64,000 nt of DNA, taken from NCBI RefSeq assembly GCF_002878395.1, contig NC_061118.1, forward strand, positions 133,006,669 through 133,070,668, read 5' to 3'. Shown here piece after piece: positions 22,464 through 32,237 of this stretch. Each line of letters starts with the position of its first letter. Positions within the stretch are counted from its first letter, which is position 1. This DNA is from Capsicum annuum (Eukaryota; Streptophyta; Magnoliopsida; Solanales; Solanaceae). A program made the translations under genes and the position numbers. The notes below the pieces were generated by a model. It saw only the letters and a program-made list of their open reading frames with translations. It was not told the origin of the DNA and ran no database searches.

Positions 22464-24307
22464 TATAATACCCCAAGTTTTAAACTCTGAATTTTCTCAG
22501 TAAGAGTGCTTACTACTTAGGGTACGGCTCAGGAGAAGAGTAGTGAAGACTCATCATGAGTCGTATAGAAAGTAATTATGAGTCATCCCCACACCCGTAG
22601 TATCTGGGAGTTATTTTTTTGCATGTTTTTCATTAAGGGTAATTGGGTCTTTTCCCTTCCTTTAAAATATTCTTATGACATAACACCCATTAAACATAAC
22701 ATAAACACTCTTCTCTTTCTCAAATTCCCCAATTAAGGTCAAGTTAGAGTTTCAAGAGAATTGGTCATCCAGGTTTCAATTGTGGTTTCTTCTCTAAAAT
22801 TCTTGGTGTCTCAGGAATGTATCTCTTCCCCAAACATGGTTTTATATAAAAACATGCGTTTAGTCATGGTTTATGTGAGTTCAATTGCGAGTTTTGAATG
22901 ACGGGTTGAGGGTTTTGTATGCTTACTACTTGGTTGGTTTTCCCATGATTTTGAAATTGTTATCATGGTTTATCTCATAGTATTTGATTTAAATTTGTAC
23001 ATGAGTATGGTGGATGGGACGGGGTTTGTGTCATTTCTCCCAAATTGATAGATTTTAGTATTAAATTGGAATTAACCTCAACTCACTTTGTAAATTAGTT
23101 TTGGAACATTAAAATATGCATGATTTAACCCACCTTTAAACTACTGCGTTGTCCAAGAGATTAATTGAACCTAAATTGTTTTGAAAAGGCCTTGGTGGCC
23201 ATGATTTGGTATTAAATGATTTTGTAAGGACTCAATGGCCGTGATATGTTTTTTTAAAATTGGAACTTGGGGGTCGTGGATTACTCCAGGTTGATGGATA
23301 GTTGGAATAACTTTATAAGCTTTCAAGTATATTTTATGATGATACCATTTGGTAATGACTTAATGAAAGATTCTTTAGTTAAATGAATGGGTTATGTGTA
23401 ATGTTTTAATTGGGCTTAAAAGGAGTTATGTTGCTCACTATGGAAGGTAGAGTTCTTAGAGGGATCATGCTGGCGTGGAGGTCTTATAATCGTTTGCGCA
23501 GTTTACACTTATTTATAAATATTTTAGATTGGCTGGGGTTGAGGCATTCCCTATCTCATCTTTAGATTTTCCTGGTACGTGCGACTAACATATATTGGGA
23601 CCCTTTTAGAAGAGGGAGCTAAACCCATATAGCCCATGGGTTCCCTTAGGATGATTAAAGCTACACAGTCTAAGTTAATGATTTTAAGTCTCATGCTAAA
23701 CCTTGTTCCTTATCCAAATATCTTATATATATGTATGCATGCATATATGTGAACATGTTCACTGACTTTGGATTTGATTTTGAACTGGCATTATTTTGTT
23801 CCATCCCTAAGTTACATGCTGCACTCACCTTGCTAACTGTCCTCAGATGCTACATCTTTTCATAACACAAAGTCCTGGGGTTTTCTTCTATTGGTTTGTG
23901 CAATGTTATGTGGTGTAATTATCTATCGAGTTTGTAGTGATATGGTGAGCTTCCCTCTTTTGGAAAGCTTGGTCATTCCATCTATTTCTTTCCATATTTT
24001 ATAATTGAATAGTTTATCTTAACATTATTATTTTCATTGACACTATCATAGTCTGGGGCATATCCCAACCTCATTTTTATTCGGATTAGTTTAAAGGCTT
24101 TAGTGGACATATGTGAGTTGGATGTAATTGTTGACTCTTAGAGATAATTTTTTTTGTCACATCAACTATTTTATCTTTATTTTCTTACTGTCTTCCACTT
24201 TGTTATTAATTGGATTATGTTGGATTGGACTGGCTATGGGGGTGGTCTCCGGCTCTCGGTGAGCTTGAGATACTCATCACGACCAAGCCTGAGGTCAAGT
24301 CATGATA
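22464..24307 (+). repeat. Element F 5' LTR
   Basis: 1844 bp from TATAATACCCC (TG tip decayed to TA) to CATGATA (CA tip decayed to TA), three bases before the primer site. Related to LTR I and more distantly to LTR J. Confidence 0.82.
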
Positions 24308-24310
24308 ATC

Positions 24311-24322
24311 TTGGTATCAGAG
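24311..24322 (+). other. Element F primer binding site (tRNA-Met type)
   Basis: TTGGTATCAGAG, perfect over 12 bases, three bases after the LTR. Confidence 0.92.
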
Positions 24323-24517
24323 TATAGGTTTAGGGTCATTGAGTTTCCATAGAGCTGTGTCGAGTAGATTCCTTTATTGGGTGTATTACATGTCACTCTT
24401 ATAAGAGGGAGGCTATAAGGCATTTAGGAATGTTCCCCTTTATTATGTTCTATTTTGGGTTGTGGAGTCTAGGGTCATGGAATTTCTCTAGCTCCTGGTT
24501 TACTCATATTTCAGATT

Positions 24518-25740
24518 ATGTCTCCTCAAAGATCAGATGTTTGTAGAAACTTTGTCGGAACCTCTGCCCAACTCGAGGGCAATATGAAGAGGACTTGCCC
24601 TGCCTTTAGAGTACAAACCCAATCTAGGGTCCCTACTCCTGATTCTGCTGCTCCACCTAGGGTCCCACCATTCCCCACTATTCTTTCATTAGTTGGTGAT
24701 AATCATGCTCAGTCACCTCAAGGAAATATTTCTAACACAAAATTCTGCCAGTCCATTCTTCTTCTTACTCAACCAGTGACATCTCAAACTTGTTAGTCTG
24801 GTCTTGTTGGTTCTGCTATAGTTAGATCTGAGGTTACTCAGGTTGTTTAGTTCATGATGTTGGATCCCCTACCTTCACTGTCTCTAAGGTTTAGGAGGAT
24901 CCTCAAGGATTTATTTATAAGCTGGAAAAAATTTGTAGGGTAATGCATACTACTGATGTAGAGGGTGTGGAGTTTTTTACATATCAATTGAAAGATGTTA
25001 CATATCAGTGGTATAAAAAGTGGGAGAAGTTGATTGGTGATGATGTTGAGCCAACTTTATGGGATGAGTTTTTAGGTGCCTTCTTGATCATTTCTTTCCT
25101 CAGGAGTTGAGAGAAGATAAGGTAGAGGAGTCTATAAATCTTAAGTAGTGTAAGATGTGTTTGAAAGAATATGCCCTGAAGTTTTGTCAATTGTCTCTTT
25201 ATGCTTCGGAGTTAGTGTCTAGTATGAGAGATAGAATGAGGAAGTTTACTTCCCAATTATTTAGTGGCTTAGCATTGGAGTGTAAGGTAGTGATGTTGAA
25301 CAATAATATGGATATCTTTAGGCTTGTTGTTTATATGTAGTATGTTGAGGATTAGAAAAATAAGCAAGCAGAGATGGGAGAAAGACAGAATAATAAGTTC
25401 AGATATTCAGAGCAGGGTGCGGGTCAACAGAATTATGGAAGAGATGGTAGACAGTGGAGCAAAACTAAGACTTGGGTAAATTCTGGTCATATTCTTCGGG
25501 TAGTACTCCTTATTCAAAGCTATTTGGTTATCATTGATTTTATACTAGTAGTGGTCTTAAGGCACAGGGTGCCCATTCTCAAGCTAGTATAACTCAATCA
25601 GCCTTACCATATCCTCCTTATAGATTTTACGGTCAGCTTCATCGGGGGTATTATGATGAGGGAAGGAACTTGTGCTTCAATTGTTGTTATCCAGGACATA
25701 TGCAAAGGAACTGTTTGGAAGCTAAGGTTTTCATTGGGAT
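24518..25740 (+). pseudogene. Element F: gag with intact zinc knuckle, broken frame
   Basis: The start ATG at 24518 opens MSPQRSDVCRNFVGTSAQ. The capsid core is readable across frames at 24890-25360: a Pro-Gln-Gly-Phe stretch, QLKDVTYQWYKKWEKL, then KEYALKF at about residue 5 of the stretch 25155-25340, and SSMRDRMRKFTSQ. The zinc knuckle at 25673-25714 reads CFNCCYPGHMQRNC, which fits CX2CX4HX4C. Stops after QTC (24796), in LK* (25145) and VYM* (25340) break the protein. A Gly/Gln-rich linker (QGAGQQNYGRDGRQW) precedes the knuckle. Confidence 0.8.
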
Positions 25741-25869
25741 AATAAAGTTCCAGTCGCCATTTCTTTAGCTTCTACACCAAAGAGTGCTACTTCAGGTACC
25801 GATACTAGCCGTAATTATCTCTATGATCTTAAAACCCACAAGAATTTGAGGCATCTCCTAATGTTGTTA

Positions 25870-26260
25870 TTTGTAATTATAGCTTTTCTCTCGTGATGTG
25901 TATTATTTGATTAATATGGGGTCTACCCTCTCTTAGTGACCTCTTATGTGCCTGCACATTTTGGTTTTGGTCCCAAATATATTTTTGACCCCTTTTATGT
26001 ATCTACTTTGGTGGGTAACCCTGTTATGGCTAGAAGGGTCTATAGGGGTTGTATGGTATCCATTTTTCATAGAGAGACCTTAGTGGATTTGATAGACCTG
26101 GATATAGTGGATTATGATATTATTTTAGGGATGAATTGGCTTTATGCGTGCTATGTTTCTCTAGATTGTAGGACCCAAAGGGTCAGTTTCCATTTCCATA
26201 ATGAGCCAATAATAAAATAGGAGGCTAGTGCCTTAGTACCCAAAGGAAGGTTTATTTCTT
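25870..26260 (+). pseudogene. Element F: protease remnant
   Basis: The active-site region near 25905-25935 reads INMGSTLS: the catalytic Asp appears to have become Asn or to be lost in a frameshift, while GST is kept. The rest of the domain is open at 25936-26220, ending in the conserved block DIILGMNWLYACYVSLDC. Order after gag and before RT is normal for the superfamily. Confidence 0.75.
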
Positions 26261-26379
26261 ATCTTAGAGCCCAAAAGTTGATTTCCAAGGGGTGTATTTA
26301 TCATTTGATCTAGGTTAAAGATCTTAGTTTTGAGGGTCCTTCCTTGCAATCTGTCCCTATCGTTAATAAGTTTCCTGAG

Positions 26380-26731
26380 GTATTTCCCAATGATCTTCCT
26401 GGTATTCCCCTGATAAGGAAATAGACTTTGGGATAGATCTTCTACTGGATACGTATCCTATCTCTTTTCCACTTTATAAAATGGCTTCGATTGAGTTAAA
26501 GGAGCTGAAAAAGTAGTTAAAGGATCTTTTTGATAAGGGCCCCATTCATGCTAGTGTTTATCTATGGGGTGCCCCTATTTTTTTCATGCATAAGAATGAT
26601 GGGTCTCTTCAGATATGTATAGATTATCTGTAGTTAAATAAGGTTATGATGAAGAATAAGTATCATGTTCCTAGGATAGATGATCTCTTTATATAGCTTC
26701 AGGATGCAAGATATTTCTCAAAGATTGATCT
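26380..26731 (+). pseudogene. Element F: reverse transcriptase, first part
   Basis: Pieces in order: FPEVFPNDLPGIP-type linker (26370-26410), the Pro-rich segment before RT, KGPIHASVYLWGAP near 26540-26575, KNDGSLQICIDY near 26590-26625, and YFSKIDL ending at 26730. The copia element G starts at 26732, between the KIDL motif and the next conserved block, which reappears at 38253. Confidence 0.8.
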
Positions 26732-27477
26732 TTCTATATGTAGTTTTGATGATGAGCAACTAACTTTAAGGGACCAGGTCCCCGGATGTTCATAGTTGAG
26801 TACAACTAGCACGTATGTCTGCATAGTTTTATCATCTTGTGTAACAAACTTGCAAGTGTTGCTTGTACTGATTATGACACCTGATCCTATTAGATTTCAA
26901 CCTTAATCATCACTTAACTATAAAAGGAAAAAAAGATTCTTCATCTAATAGTTTTTTAACAAATCTAAAGAGTGAAGAGAGGCAACAAATACTCCATTTC
27001 AAGATTGCTCAAGCATTGGTCATGTTCTTATCTTTGTAGTATGCTTAAAGAGTGAGTAGGTGTTCTTGAGTGCTTATTTTTTAATCAAATTACTCTATCT
27101 ATAAGAGTAGTATTTTATTTTGTTGAGAGAAGTTCTTAGGTAGAGTTGCCTAAGCATGTTATAGCCAAAGTTAACCAGGTTTTGAGGGTCCTTGGCAGAG
27201 TTGTCAAGATAAGCTTGTAGTAGAGTTATTACAAGCTAAAAGATCCTAGAGTTAGGCTTAAATCAAGAGGTTGATTATAGTAGATTTCGTTAGTTCTTGT
27301 GATGACAAGTCATGGTTTTTCCTCCCTTGAGAAAGGGGGTTTCCATGTTAAATCTTGTGTGTTGTTATTTTCCTATACTGCCTTTAGTTCTCTTGAACTT
27401 TTGTATTTGATTGCCTGTGATTGACTTTGAGGGACCTGGTCCCTCACTGTGTGGTGCAACCCCTAAGGGCTCTAATA
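26732..27477 (+). repeat. Element G 5' LTR
   Basis: 746 bp, paired with 37563-38247. Shared blocks include ATATGTAGTTTTGATGATGA at the start, the block around GAGTGAAGAGAGGCAACAA in the middle, and TGTGGTGCAACCC near the end. The terminal dinucleotides have drifted (start TT, end TA). Confidence 0.88.
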
Positions 27478-27478
27478 A

Positions 27479-27492
27479 TTAGTATCAAAGGC
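27479..27492 (+). other. Element G primer binding site, decayed
   Basis: TTAGTATCAAAGGC, next to the 5' LTR. It fits the Met-type primer site used by copia elements with a G-to-A change at position 3 and an inserted base. Confidence 0.7.
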
Positions 27493-27534
27493 AGTTCAAT
27501 CTAAAAGGTTCACACTTAGAGTGTTTTGGTTATC

Positions 27535-27561
27535 ATGGATGCTCTACCAAACCTGGAAGAA
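27535..27561 (+). pseudogene. Element G: gag start, nine codons before the CACTA insertion
   Basis: ATG at 27535 gives MDALPNLEE and ends at the GAA that is duplicated on both sides of element H. The frame resumes at 32648 with further gag sequence. The start is about 45 bases after the primer site. Confidence 0.75.
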
Positions 27562-27830
27562 CACTACTAGAAATTACCCCTATTACAACGGACTTTTTAA
27601 CAACGGTTCCAAAAACGTTGCAATAGAGGGTCTATTGCAACGGTTACAATCGTTGCAAAAAAAATTGTACTAATAGAACAATTTTATAGTATAATCGTTA
27701 CTATTGTTGAAGAACCATTGCAATAGAGTGTCTTATAGCAATAATTGCATGAACCGTTGCCATAGAGTCATCTATGGCAATGCTTTATTGGAAAAAAATA
27801 CTATTGCAACATTTTTTTATTTCCCTCCCC
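27562..27830. repeat. CACTA left terminal and subterminal repeats
   Basis: After the 15-bp terminal repeat come repeated units with core GTTGCAATAG or its complement CTATTGCAACGG, for example near 27605-27660, 27705-27730 and 27755-27780, in both orientations. Some units have drifted by C-to-T changes. Confidence 0.85.
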
Positions 27831-27968
27831 AATATTGCCAAAAATCAAAGAAATATAAACATTGTGTCTCTAATTTCACCAATGTTTCCTTAAGCTCCGA
27901 GGAACCAATTTCACTATGTTATTTCATTGAGCTCTTCGACTGATTAACTCTCAAATTGACCGCCTAAT

Positions 27969-28290
27969 TTGGGTCGGTCTTCTTTTTCTTCTTCTCTACA
28001 TCATCAACTTCACTCTTATCCCTCTAGAAACTTTGATTCTATAAACATGGATGAAATTCTCAGGAATATTTATTCTGATTCTAACCCTTTTGCTTCTGAC
28101 CCCACTGTTACCTTCACCATCGCCACTGTTGTCACTGTTAATTCTATTGCTATGGCCACCGGTGATGGTGGTGGGGATGTGGTGCTCAGTAAGACTATGG
28201 ATGAGGTATGGATGGAGATTATAGCAGGGGGTAGGGGTGGGAGTAGGGAGACAGAGATGACTTTGGAGCACAGTGCTCCGATTTCACTGT
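27969..28290 (+). pseudogene. Captured exon: N-terminal part of a group-A bZIP transcription factor (GBF4-like)
   Basis: The plus-strand frame reads SINMDEILRNIYSDSNPFAS (from about 28040), then VLSKTMDEVWMEIIAGGRG (28172-28233) and a short EMTLEH. These are the C1, C2 and C3 conserved blocks of ABI5/GBF4-type group-A bZIP proteins in the right order; the Gly-rich stretch after the second block fits GBF4-like members. The third block should continue into an acidic helix but breaks at ALEH/SAPIS, and the DNA-binding basic region and zipper are absent. The source gene is a DNA-binding regulator of ABA-type responses by family knowledge. The piece is open for about 130 codons but the original ATG is not visible. 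Confidence 0.7.
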
Positions 28291-28372
28291 GCTCCATCCG
28301 CTACTGCTCTAACTTCAATTTCAATTCCTTATATTTTGCCTGTACTAATTCTACTATAATCTTTTAATTTTT

Positions 28373-28900
28373 AGGCCTTGGAAATACAAGGAAAACATTC
28401 TGAAGCTGTGGTGAAATTGTTTAAAGTTTGTGTCATTCACCAGATATTTCCTCCTGAAGAGTTCTCATTTTGTATCTCTTCATTTTATACTTTGTTAAGT
28501 TCGTCTGATTTATGCTCTATTTGTGTATCTCATTGTGTGTTCTGTTTTAATTCTTTTGGAAACATCTTAGCATTGAGCCATTGATATCTTTTAAAAATAA
28601 AAGAATCTAGGAAAAATAATAGCTATAACTTATTATTGATCCCAATTTTTGATGAAGTATAGTTTACTATCTGAAGAAAATGGCTAGCAATCATCCTAGA
28701 ATATGGAATATTTACCATTTTTAGTAATTTTTCTGGTTGTCACTATTTTAAGGTGCTATTGGAATTTGCACCGTAATTTCAAACTATTTCATGCTATTTA
28801 TTGTTTTATTGGCTATCTTACAGCTTGAGATGGAGATGGTGGCTCGTGGACTTGAGAAACACTTAAAAATAGACCAACGGGAGTTCCTATACGTATAATA
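28373..28900 (+). pseudogene. Captured exon pair of unknown gene
   Basis: Two short exon-like pieces with splice signals. The first follows a TTTTTAG acceptor at about 28373 and reads ALEIQGKHSEAVVKLFK. The second follows TCTTACAG at 28823 and reads LEMEMVARGLEKHLKIDQRE before a donor-like GTATAA at about 28890. The two join in frame to a helical, charged sequence. I do not recognise the source gene. They lie between the bZIP and DOMON pieces and may come from the same gene as either neighbour or from a third. Confidence 0.4.
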
Positions 28901-28956
28901 ATATCATATTCATTCTGAATCGACTAAAGTGTAGATTTTGAATTTTTTCCTATCAG

Positions 28957-29173
28957 GTGTTGCTTGATGAGGGAAATCTCCAGCTTGTTAACTTTACATC
29001 CTCTGTTCCAGCTGAGAACTCTAGAATCTATTTGGCTTTTCAATTGAATACTAAAATGCCCAGTAATAGGCTCATTTACTCCATCGGACTGACAGGAATG
29101 CTGCCTTCCACTGTAGATTACTGGTTGACAGAACAACAGTATCATACTTCCACTTCCTTGAATTACAACACAG
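28957..29173 (+). pseudogene. Captured exon: DOMON-domain fragment (cytochrome b561/DOMON protein)
   Basis: A clean 217-bp exon: acceptor TCCTATCAG before 28957 and donor CAG/GTTAG after 29173, open in one frame. It reads VLLDEGNLQLVNFTSS, then RIYLAFQLNTKMPSNRLIYS (about residues 22-42), then LPSTVDYWLTEQQYHTSTS and ends NYNTG. The IYLAFQL, LIYS-G and STSLNY-G blocks are the pattern of the DOMON domain of plant b561-type proteins, which bind haem and pass electrons across membranes (family knowledge). Only part of the domain is present. No in-frame stop, so this exon has decayed little since capture. Confidence 0.65.
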
Positions 29174-29299
29174 GTTAGTGAATTGATTAAATTTTATAAA
29201 TTGATTAGTGTTGGATGGTATTGCAGGTCTATTACTATGATGGATAGTTAAAGATTGTGGCGAGATAAATATGATCCTTCCATCTTAATAGTGTTTCAG

Positions 29300-29410
29300 G
29301 TTTGAGTCATTCTTGGTATAAAAATAAAGATGTTTCTCTTGGATCTTGGTTTATTGGGCTTGATGTTGAACATATTGATGAACGAAGTTTGTGCTATGGA
29401 ACACCCCCAA
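29300..29410 (+). pseudogene. Captured exon of unknown gene
   Basis: Exon-like piece between a GTGTTTCAG acceptor and an AA/GTAAGAC donor. It reads [20 protein letters not shown] and then [16 protein letters not shown] without a stop. Source not recognised. Its position after the DOMON exon could make it part of the same gene, but I see no family match for it. Confidence 0.4.
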
Positions 29411-29763
29411 GTAAGACACTAACACTTATTCACTCGAATACTCTATGTGATGTGCTGGTTTCTGGTCTTTGGCTTCTGCTACTAGAGTTGATGATTGTTG
29501 ACATGTCTCATTTCGAACTTAAACAATTTCTTTATTATTTTCCGTAGCCAAGAAGTCCTTAGGTATATGTTGTTGCATGAAAAATCCAACAAAGAATTCC
29601 CCTTATAAGCAAATACAAAATAAACAATGTGAGAGAAGCGCGAATATGTACCTTGCTATGAGTTGCACCTTTGAAATTAATAACAAGTGAAAATATTCAC
29701 ATTAAGGATCAAAAAAAGAAGAAGTCTTTATATCTCTATACTAGCTCTCTAAACTCATGCATA

Positions 29764-29910
29764 TCAGCAAGTCTTACAATGTTCTCATCTCTATTTTTGA
29801 TCTTCTATTTGGAGCTGAAAGTACCAAAAAATGCTGCAAAGCTTCAAGAGTGGATTTTCTTGGAGAAATATGGCTACTGCTATGGTGACGGTTATTCCTG
29901 TCCTTACAAA
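29764..29910 (+). pseudogene. NRPE1: Captured NRPE1 exon 1 of 3 (RNA polymerase V largest subunit, N-terminal region)
   Basis: The frame reads FYLELKVPKNAAKLQEW and then FLEKYGYCYGDGYSCP. This matches the N-terminal part of NRPE1, where a YLELK block is followed by a Phe/Trp-Leu-Glu-Lys/Arg-Tyr-Gly-Tyr block ahead of the segment found in the next exon. A stop follows at 29911-29913 and the donor site is not clean. NRPE1 is the nuclear catalytic subunit of RNA polymerase V, whose transcripts guide DNA methylation to transposons (established knowledge). Confidence 0.65.
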
Positions 29911-30827
29911 TAGTTAACTTCTGTAATGAGCTTAATTGATTGGTTATTGTTTTTGTTATACATCTTGCGTTGCTCATAAAACTATGCATGCATTTTTGGT
30001 GCCTCAATCTATTTATAACGGTTAATGTATTTAATTTTGACTGTGTTTGCTATGTTGCCTTCTAATGTCAAAGCTTTATGATTCCATCACTTAGAGTCTT
30101 AGACTTCCATGCAAATCCATTTTCTGTGAAGTCACACCTTTGTAATTTACTGGCAAACTAAAGTGATTGGCAGATGGAGAATTGCGACTGCATTGCAATA
30201 AGGTGATTATTCCCTTGCCCTTTTGCTTGTACCTCACGATTCTGCCACGGGGACCTGGGCCTGAAGATTATACTGATGCAATCTCTATTATTTATGAATT
30301 CTTATCTTCCTAGGATAAAATTCATTTTATAACTCTCTTTTATAGAAAGATCAGGTAGAAAATGTACAACAACATTAAGCCTAAAAATATTATTTATGGT
30401 GGCCAACAAAGAGGGGGAAATGAACTGATATTGATATTGATACTGTGCTTGTTGAATTTTTTTTCCATGGTAGTGCAATTGACACCTAAAAGGAGAGTGG
30501 GAATGACCAGGTTAATTTCTCTTTCTCTGGAAATCAATATTTTCTGCTAGTGACAATGTTTACGTTGGGAATGTAATACATCTTATCTGGTATTATGTAT
30601 TTAAACTTTTGATAGTATTGGAGATTTATTTTGTTGGATCATTCCCCTTAATTTGTTTGTTGGCAGTTGTACCTATCATAAAATGTTATAGAGTTCTCTT
30701 TATAGTTTGTCAATAAGTTTTCTTTGAATTGATAGTTCTCCATTGCCGAATTCAATTGTGTGTTGGCTTAAAGATATCTCAATTTAATTTGCTTTTATCT
30801 TGTTCTTGTTATCGTACACGAGTTTAG

Positions 30828-30986
30828 GCCCTGGCAATTTTGAGCAGAATTCGTGAAGATACGAGAAAAAAGCTATCAGCCAAAGGCTATTACCCACAGG
30901 AGGGATACATCCTACAATACTTACCAGTACCTCCGAACTGTTTGTATGTGCCTGATATATCTGATGGGAATAGTATCATGTCTTCG
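30828..30986 (+). pseudogene. NRPE1: Captured NRPE1 exon 2 of 3
   Basis: Clean 159-bp exon: acceptor GAGTTTAG before 30828 and donor TTCG/GTGAGA after 30986, fully open. It reads ALAILSRIREDTRKKLSAKG, then YYPQEGYILQYLPVPPNC, then LYVPDISDG and ends SIMSS. The RKKL-AKG, GYIL-YLPVPPNC and PD/E-SDG blocks are diagnostic of the clamp-core start of Pol IV/V largest subunits, and the sequence is closer to NRPE1 than to NRPD1 as I recall the families. The downstream catalytic Mg-binding Asp triad is not in the element. Confidence 0.8.
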
Positions 30987-31073
30987 GTGAGACACTTACA
31001 TTGAATGTATATATTATTGGCATTCTCTTATCTGTGTCAAGTTGCATGTTATCATCTAATGTTGCTTTTTCAG

Positions 31074-31195
31074 GATCACTCTATAATAATGCTAAGGAAG
31101 GTGCTGAGACACCTCATTTTGAGGCTCATGAATTGGAAGCGAATGATTTACAAGAAACAGTTGTCCAGTATCTCCAATGTAGGGGGACAGGCAAG
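31074..31195 (+). pseudogene. NRPE1: Captured NRPE1 exon 3 of 3, internally deleted and frameshifted
   Basis: Acceptor GCTTTTTCAG before 31074, donor GGCAAG/GTACT after 31195. The first 12 codons read DHSIIMLRKVLR in phase with exon 2. Then a short deletion changes frame and the rest, in another frame, reads TPHFEAHELEANDLQET and VVQYLQCRGTGK. Both halves match consecutive parts of NRPE1 (the segment ending in a QYLQ-RGT-K block). So a small deletion removed the link between them, and a spliced product would run into another frame. Confidence 0.75.
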
Positions 31196-31499
31196 GTACT
31201 AAGACTGCTTTTCTTGTTAACACTTGAAGTTGTACAACTATTAAACTTTTCCTATCTGCTTAGAGTAGTTTGTGATTTTATTGTTTGAGACGTCTAATAT
31301 TATGACATGTCTTGGAAGTAGTTTGTAGCACTTGCAATTTCTAGCAATTAGTCACTGCACCACTTTGTGCTTTTGCATAGTCTCCTTGGCAAGACTAATT
31401 TTGGGTTCTTGAGTTTTCAGTTTCTTTTTAAATTCTTGAGTACATGTTTAAGTGTCTGCACTTATGAGTCTTGGCTAATTTACAGTTTAAAACAAACAG

Positions 31500-31976
31500 A
31501 ATGTGCAGGATGAGAGACTATCCATTTCCGGGGAATTTCGCAAAACATATTGGGCATTCAACTCCATGGACCTTCAAGCATTCAGAAAATTGATCCAACA
31601 ACTGAATGTGGTATTTGTTATGCTCCATATCTTTCAATTGGTAATCCTCTATCCATAAGATAAACCCATTGATATTCTGTGGATGGCATTGACTTGGTGA
31701 TGTCAATATAGATGAAGAACTTGGTGGTAGAAGCTGAAGTAGCACTGATTGTATATGTGAAAATAACAACTGCAGTAGGGCCTTCCACAGTGTTTGCCTG
31801 AAAAACAATACGAGGCATACGAATAGCCATTATTGTTAGAACTGTTGCATTATTTCTTGCCTGCCCGACTAAACTCATAAATTCCATATTGCGTCGCACG
31901 AGAAGTACCTGGAAATTCTATTATGTTTGGAGTATACAAAGCATTAAAGCTGTATTTTGCAGGAGGTATGGATACT
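31500..31976 (-). other. Unassigned open segment at the 3' side of the CACTA cargo
   Basis: On the minus strand 31618-31899 is open for 93 codons (includes FMSLVGQARNNATVLTIM and TKFFIYIDITKSMPSTEYQW), with splice-like AG at about 31898 and 31800. I recognise no family. It may be another captured piece in opposite orientation, or chance. The plus strand here has many stops. Confidence 0.25.
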
Positions 31977-32160
31977 TCTGGTGTTGTTGTTCAGTGGAGA
32001 AAGCTATAAGAAGGTCCTAGACTTGCTGTTTTTGATTTAGATTACTAGCTTGTTGTAAAGATTTGTCTTGTGACGTGATTATATATGTAATTACTAATTT
32101 ATATAGTTGCATAAAATTTTAATTTTGATTACTATATTAATGAAAGATTTTGTTGTGATG

Positions 32161-32202
32161 TGTGTGTGTATATATATATATATATAATTGTATTAATATA
32201 AT

Positions 32203-32237
<35 letters not shown>
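32161..32237. repeat. Compound microsatellite (GT)n(AT)n...(CT)n(AT)n
   Basis: A run of TGTGTG then ATATAT, a short AT-rich spacer, then CTCTCT and ATATAT up to 32237, just inside the right subterminal repeats of the CACTA element. Confidence 0.95.

Noticed and set aside
25155..25340. Separate small gene (MCLKEYALKFCQLS...)
   Set aside because: It is the middle of F's gag capsid region between two stops, matching D's 56669-56857.
27996..28297. Two minus-strand open frames over the bZIP piece
   Set aside because: They are antisense shadows of the plus-strand bZIP frame, which has family motifs and splice context.
28000..31200. A normal, functional host gene at this place
   Set aside because: The exons belong to different gene families, sit inside CACTA ends, include a frameshifted exon, and no complete domain set or start-to-stop frame exists.
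31965..32015. Cytochrome P450-like piece (GGMDTSGVVVQW after a TTTTGCAG acceptor)
   Set aside because: Only about a dozen residues resemble the I-helix motif, and the frame stops after RKL. Too short to call.
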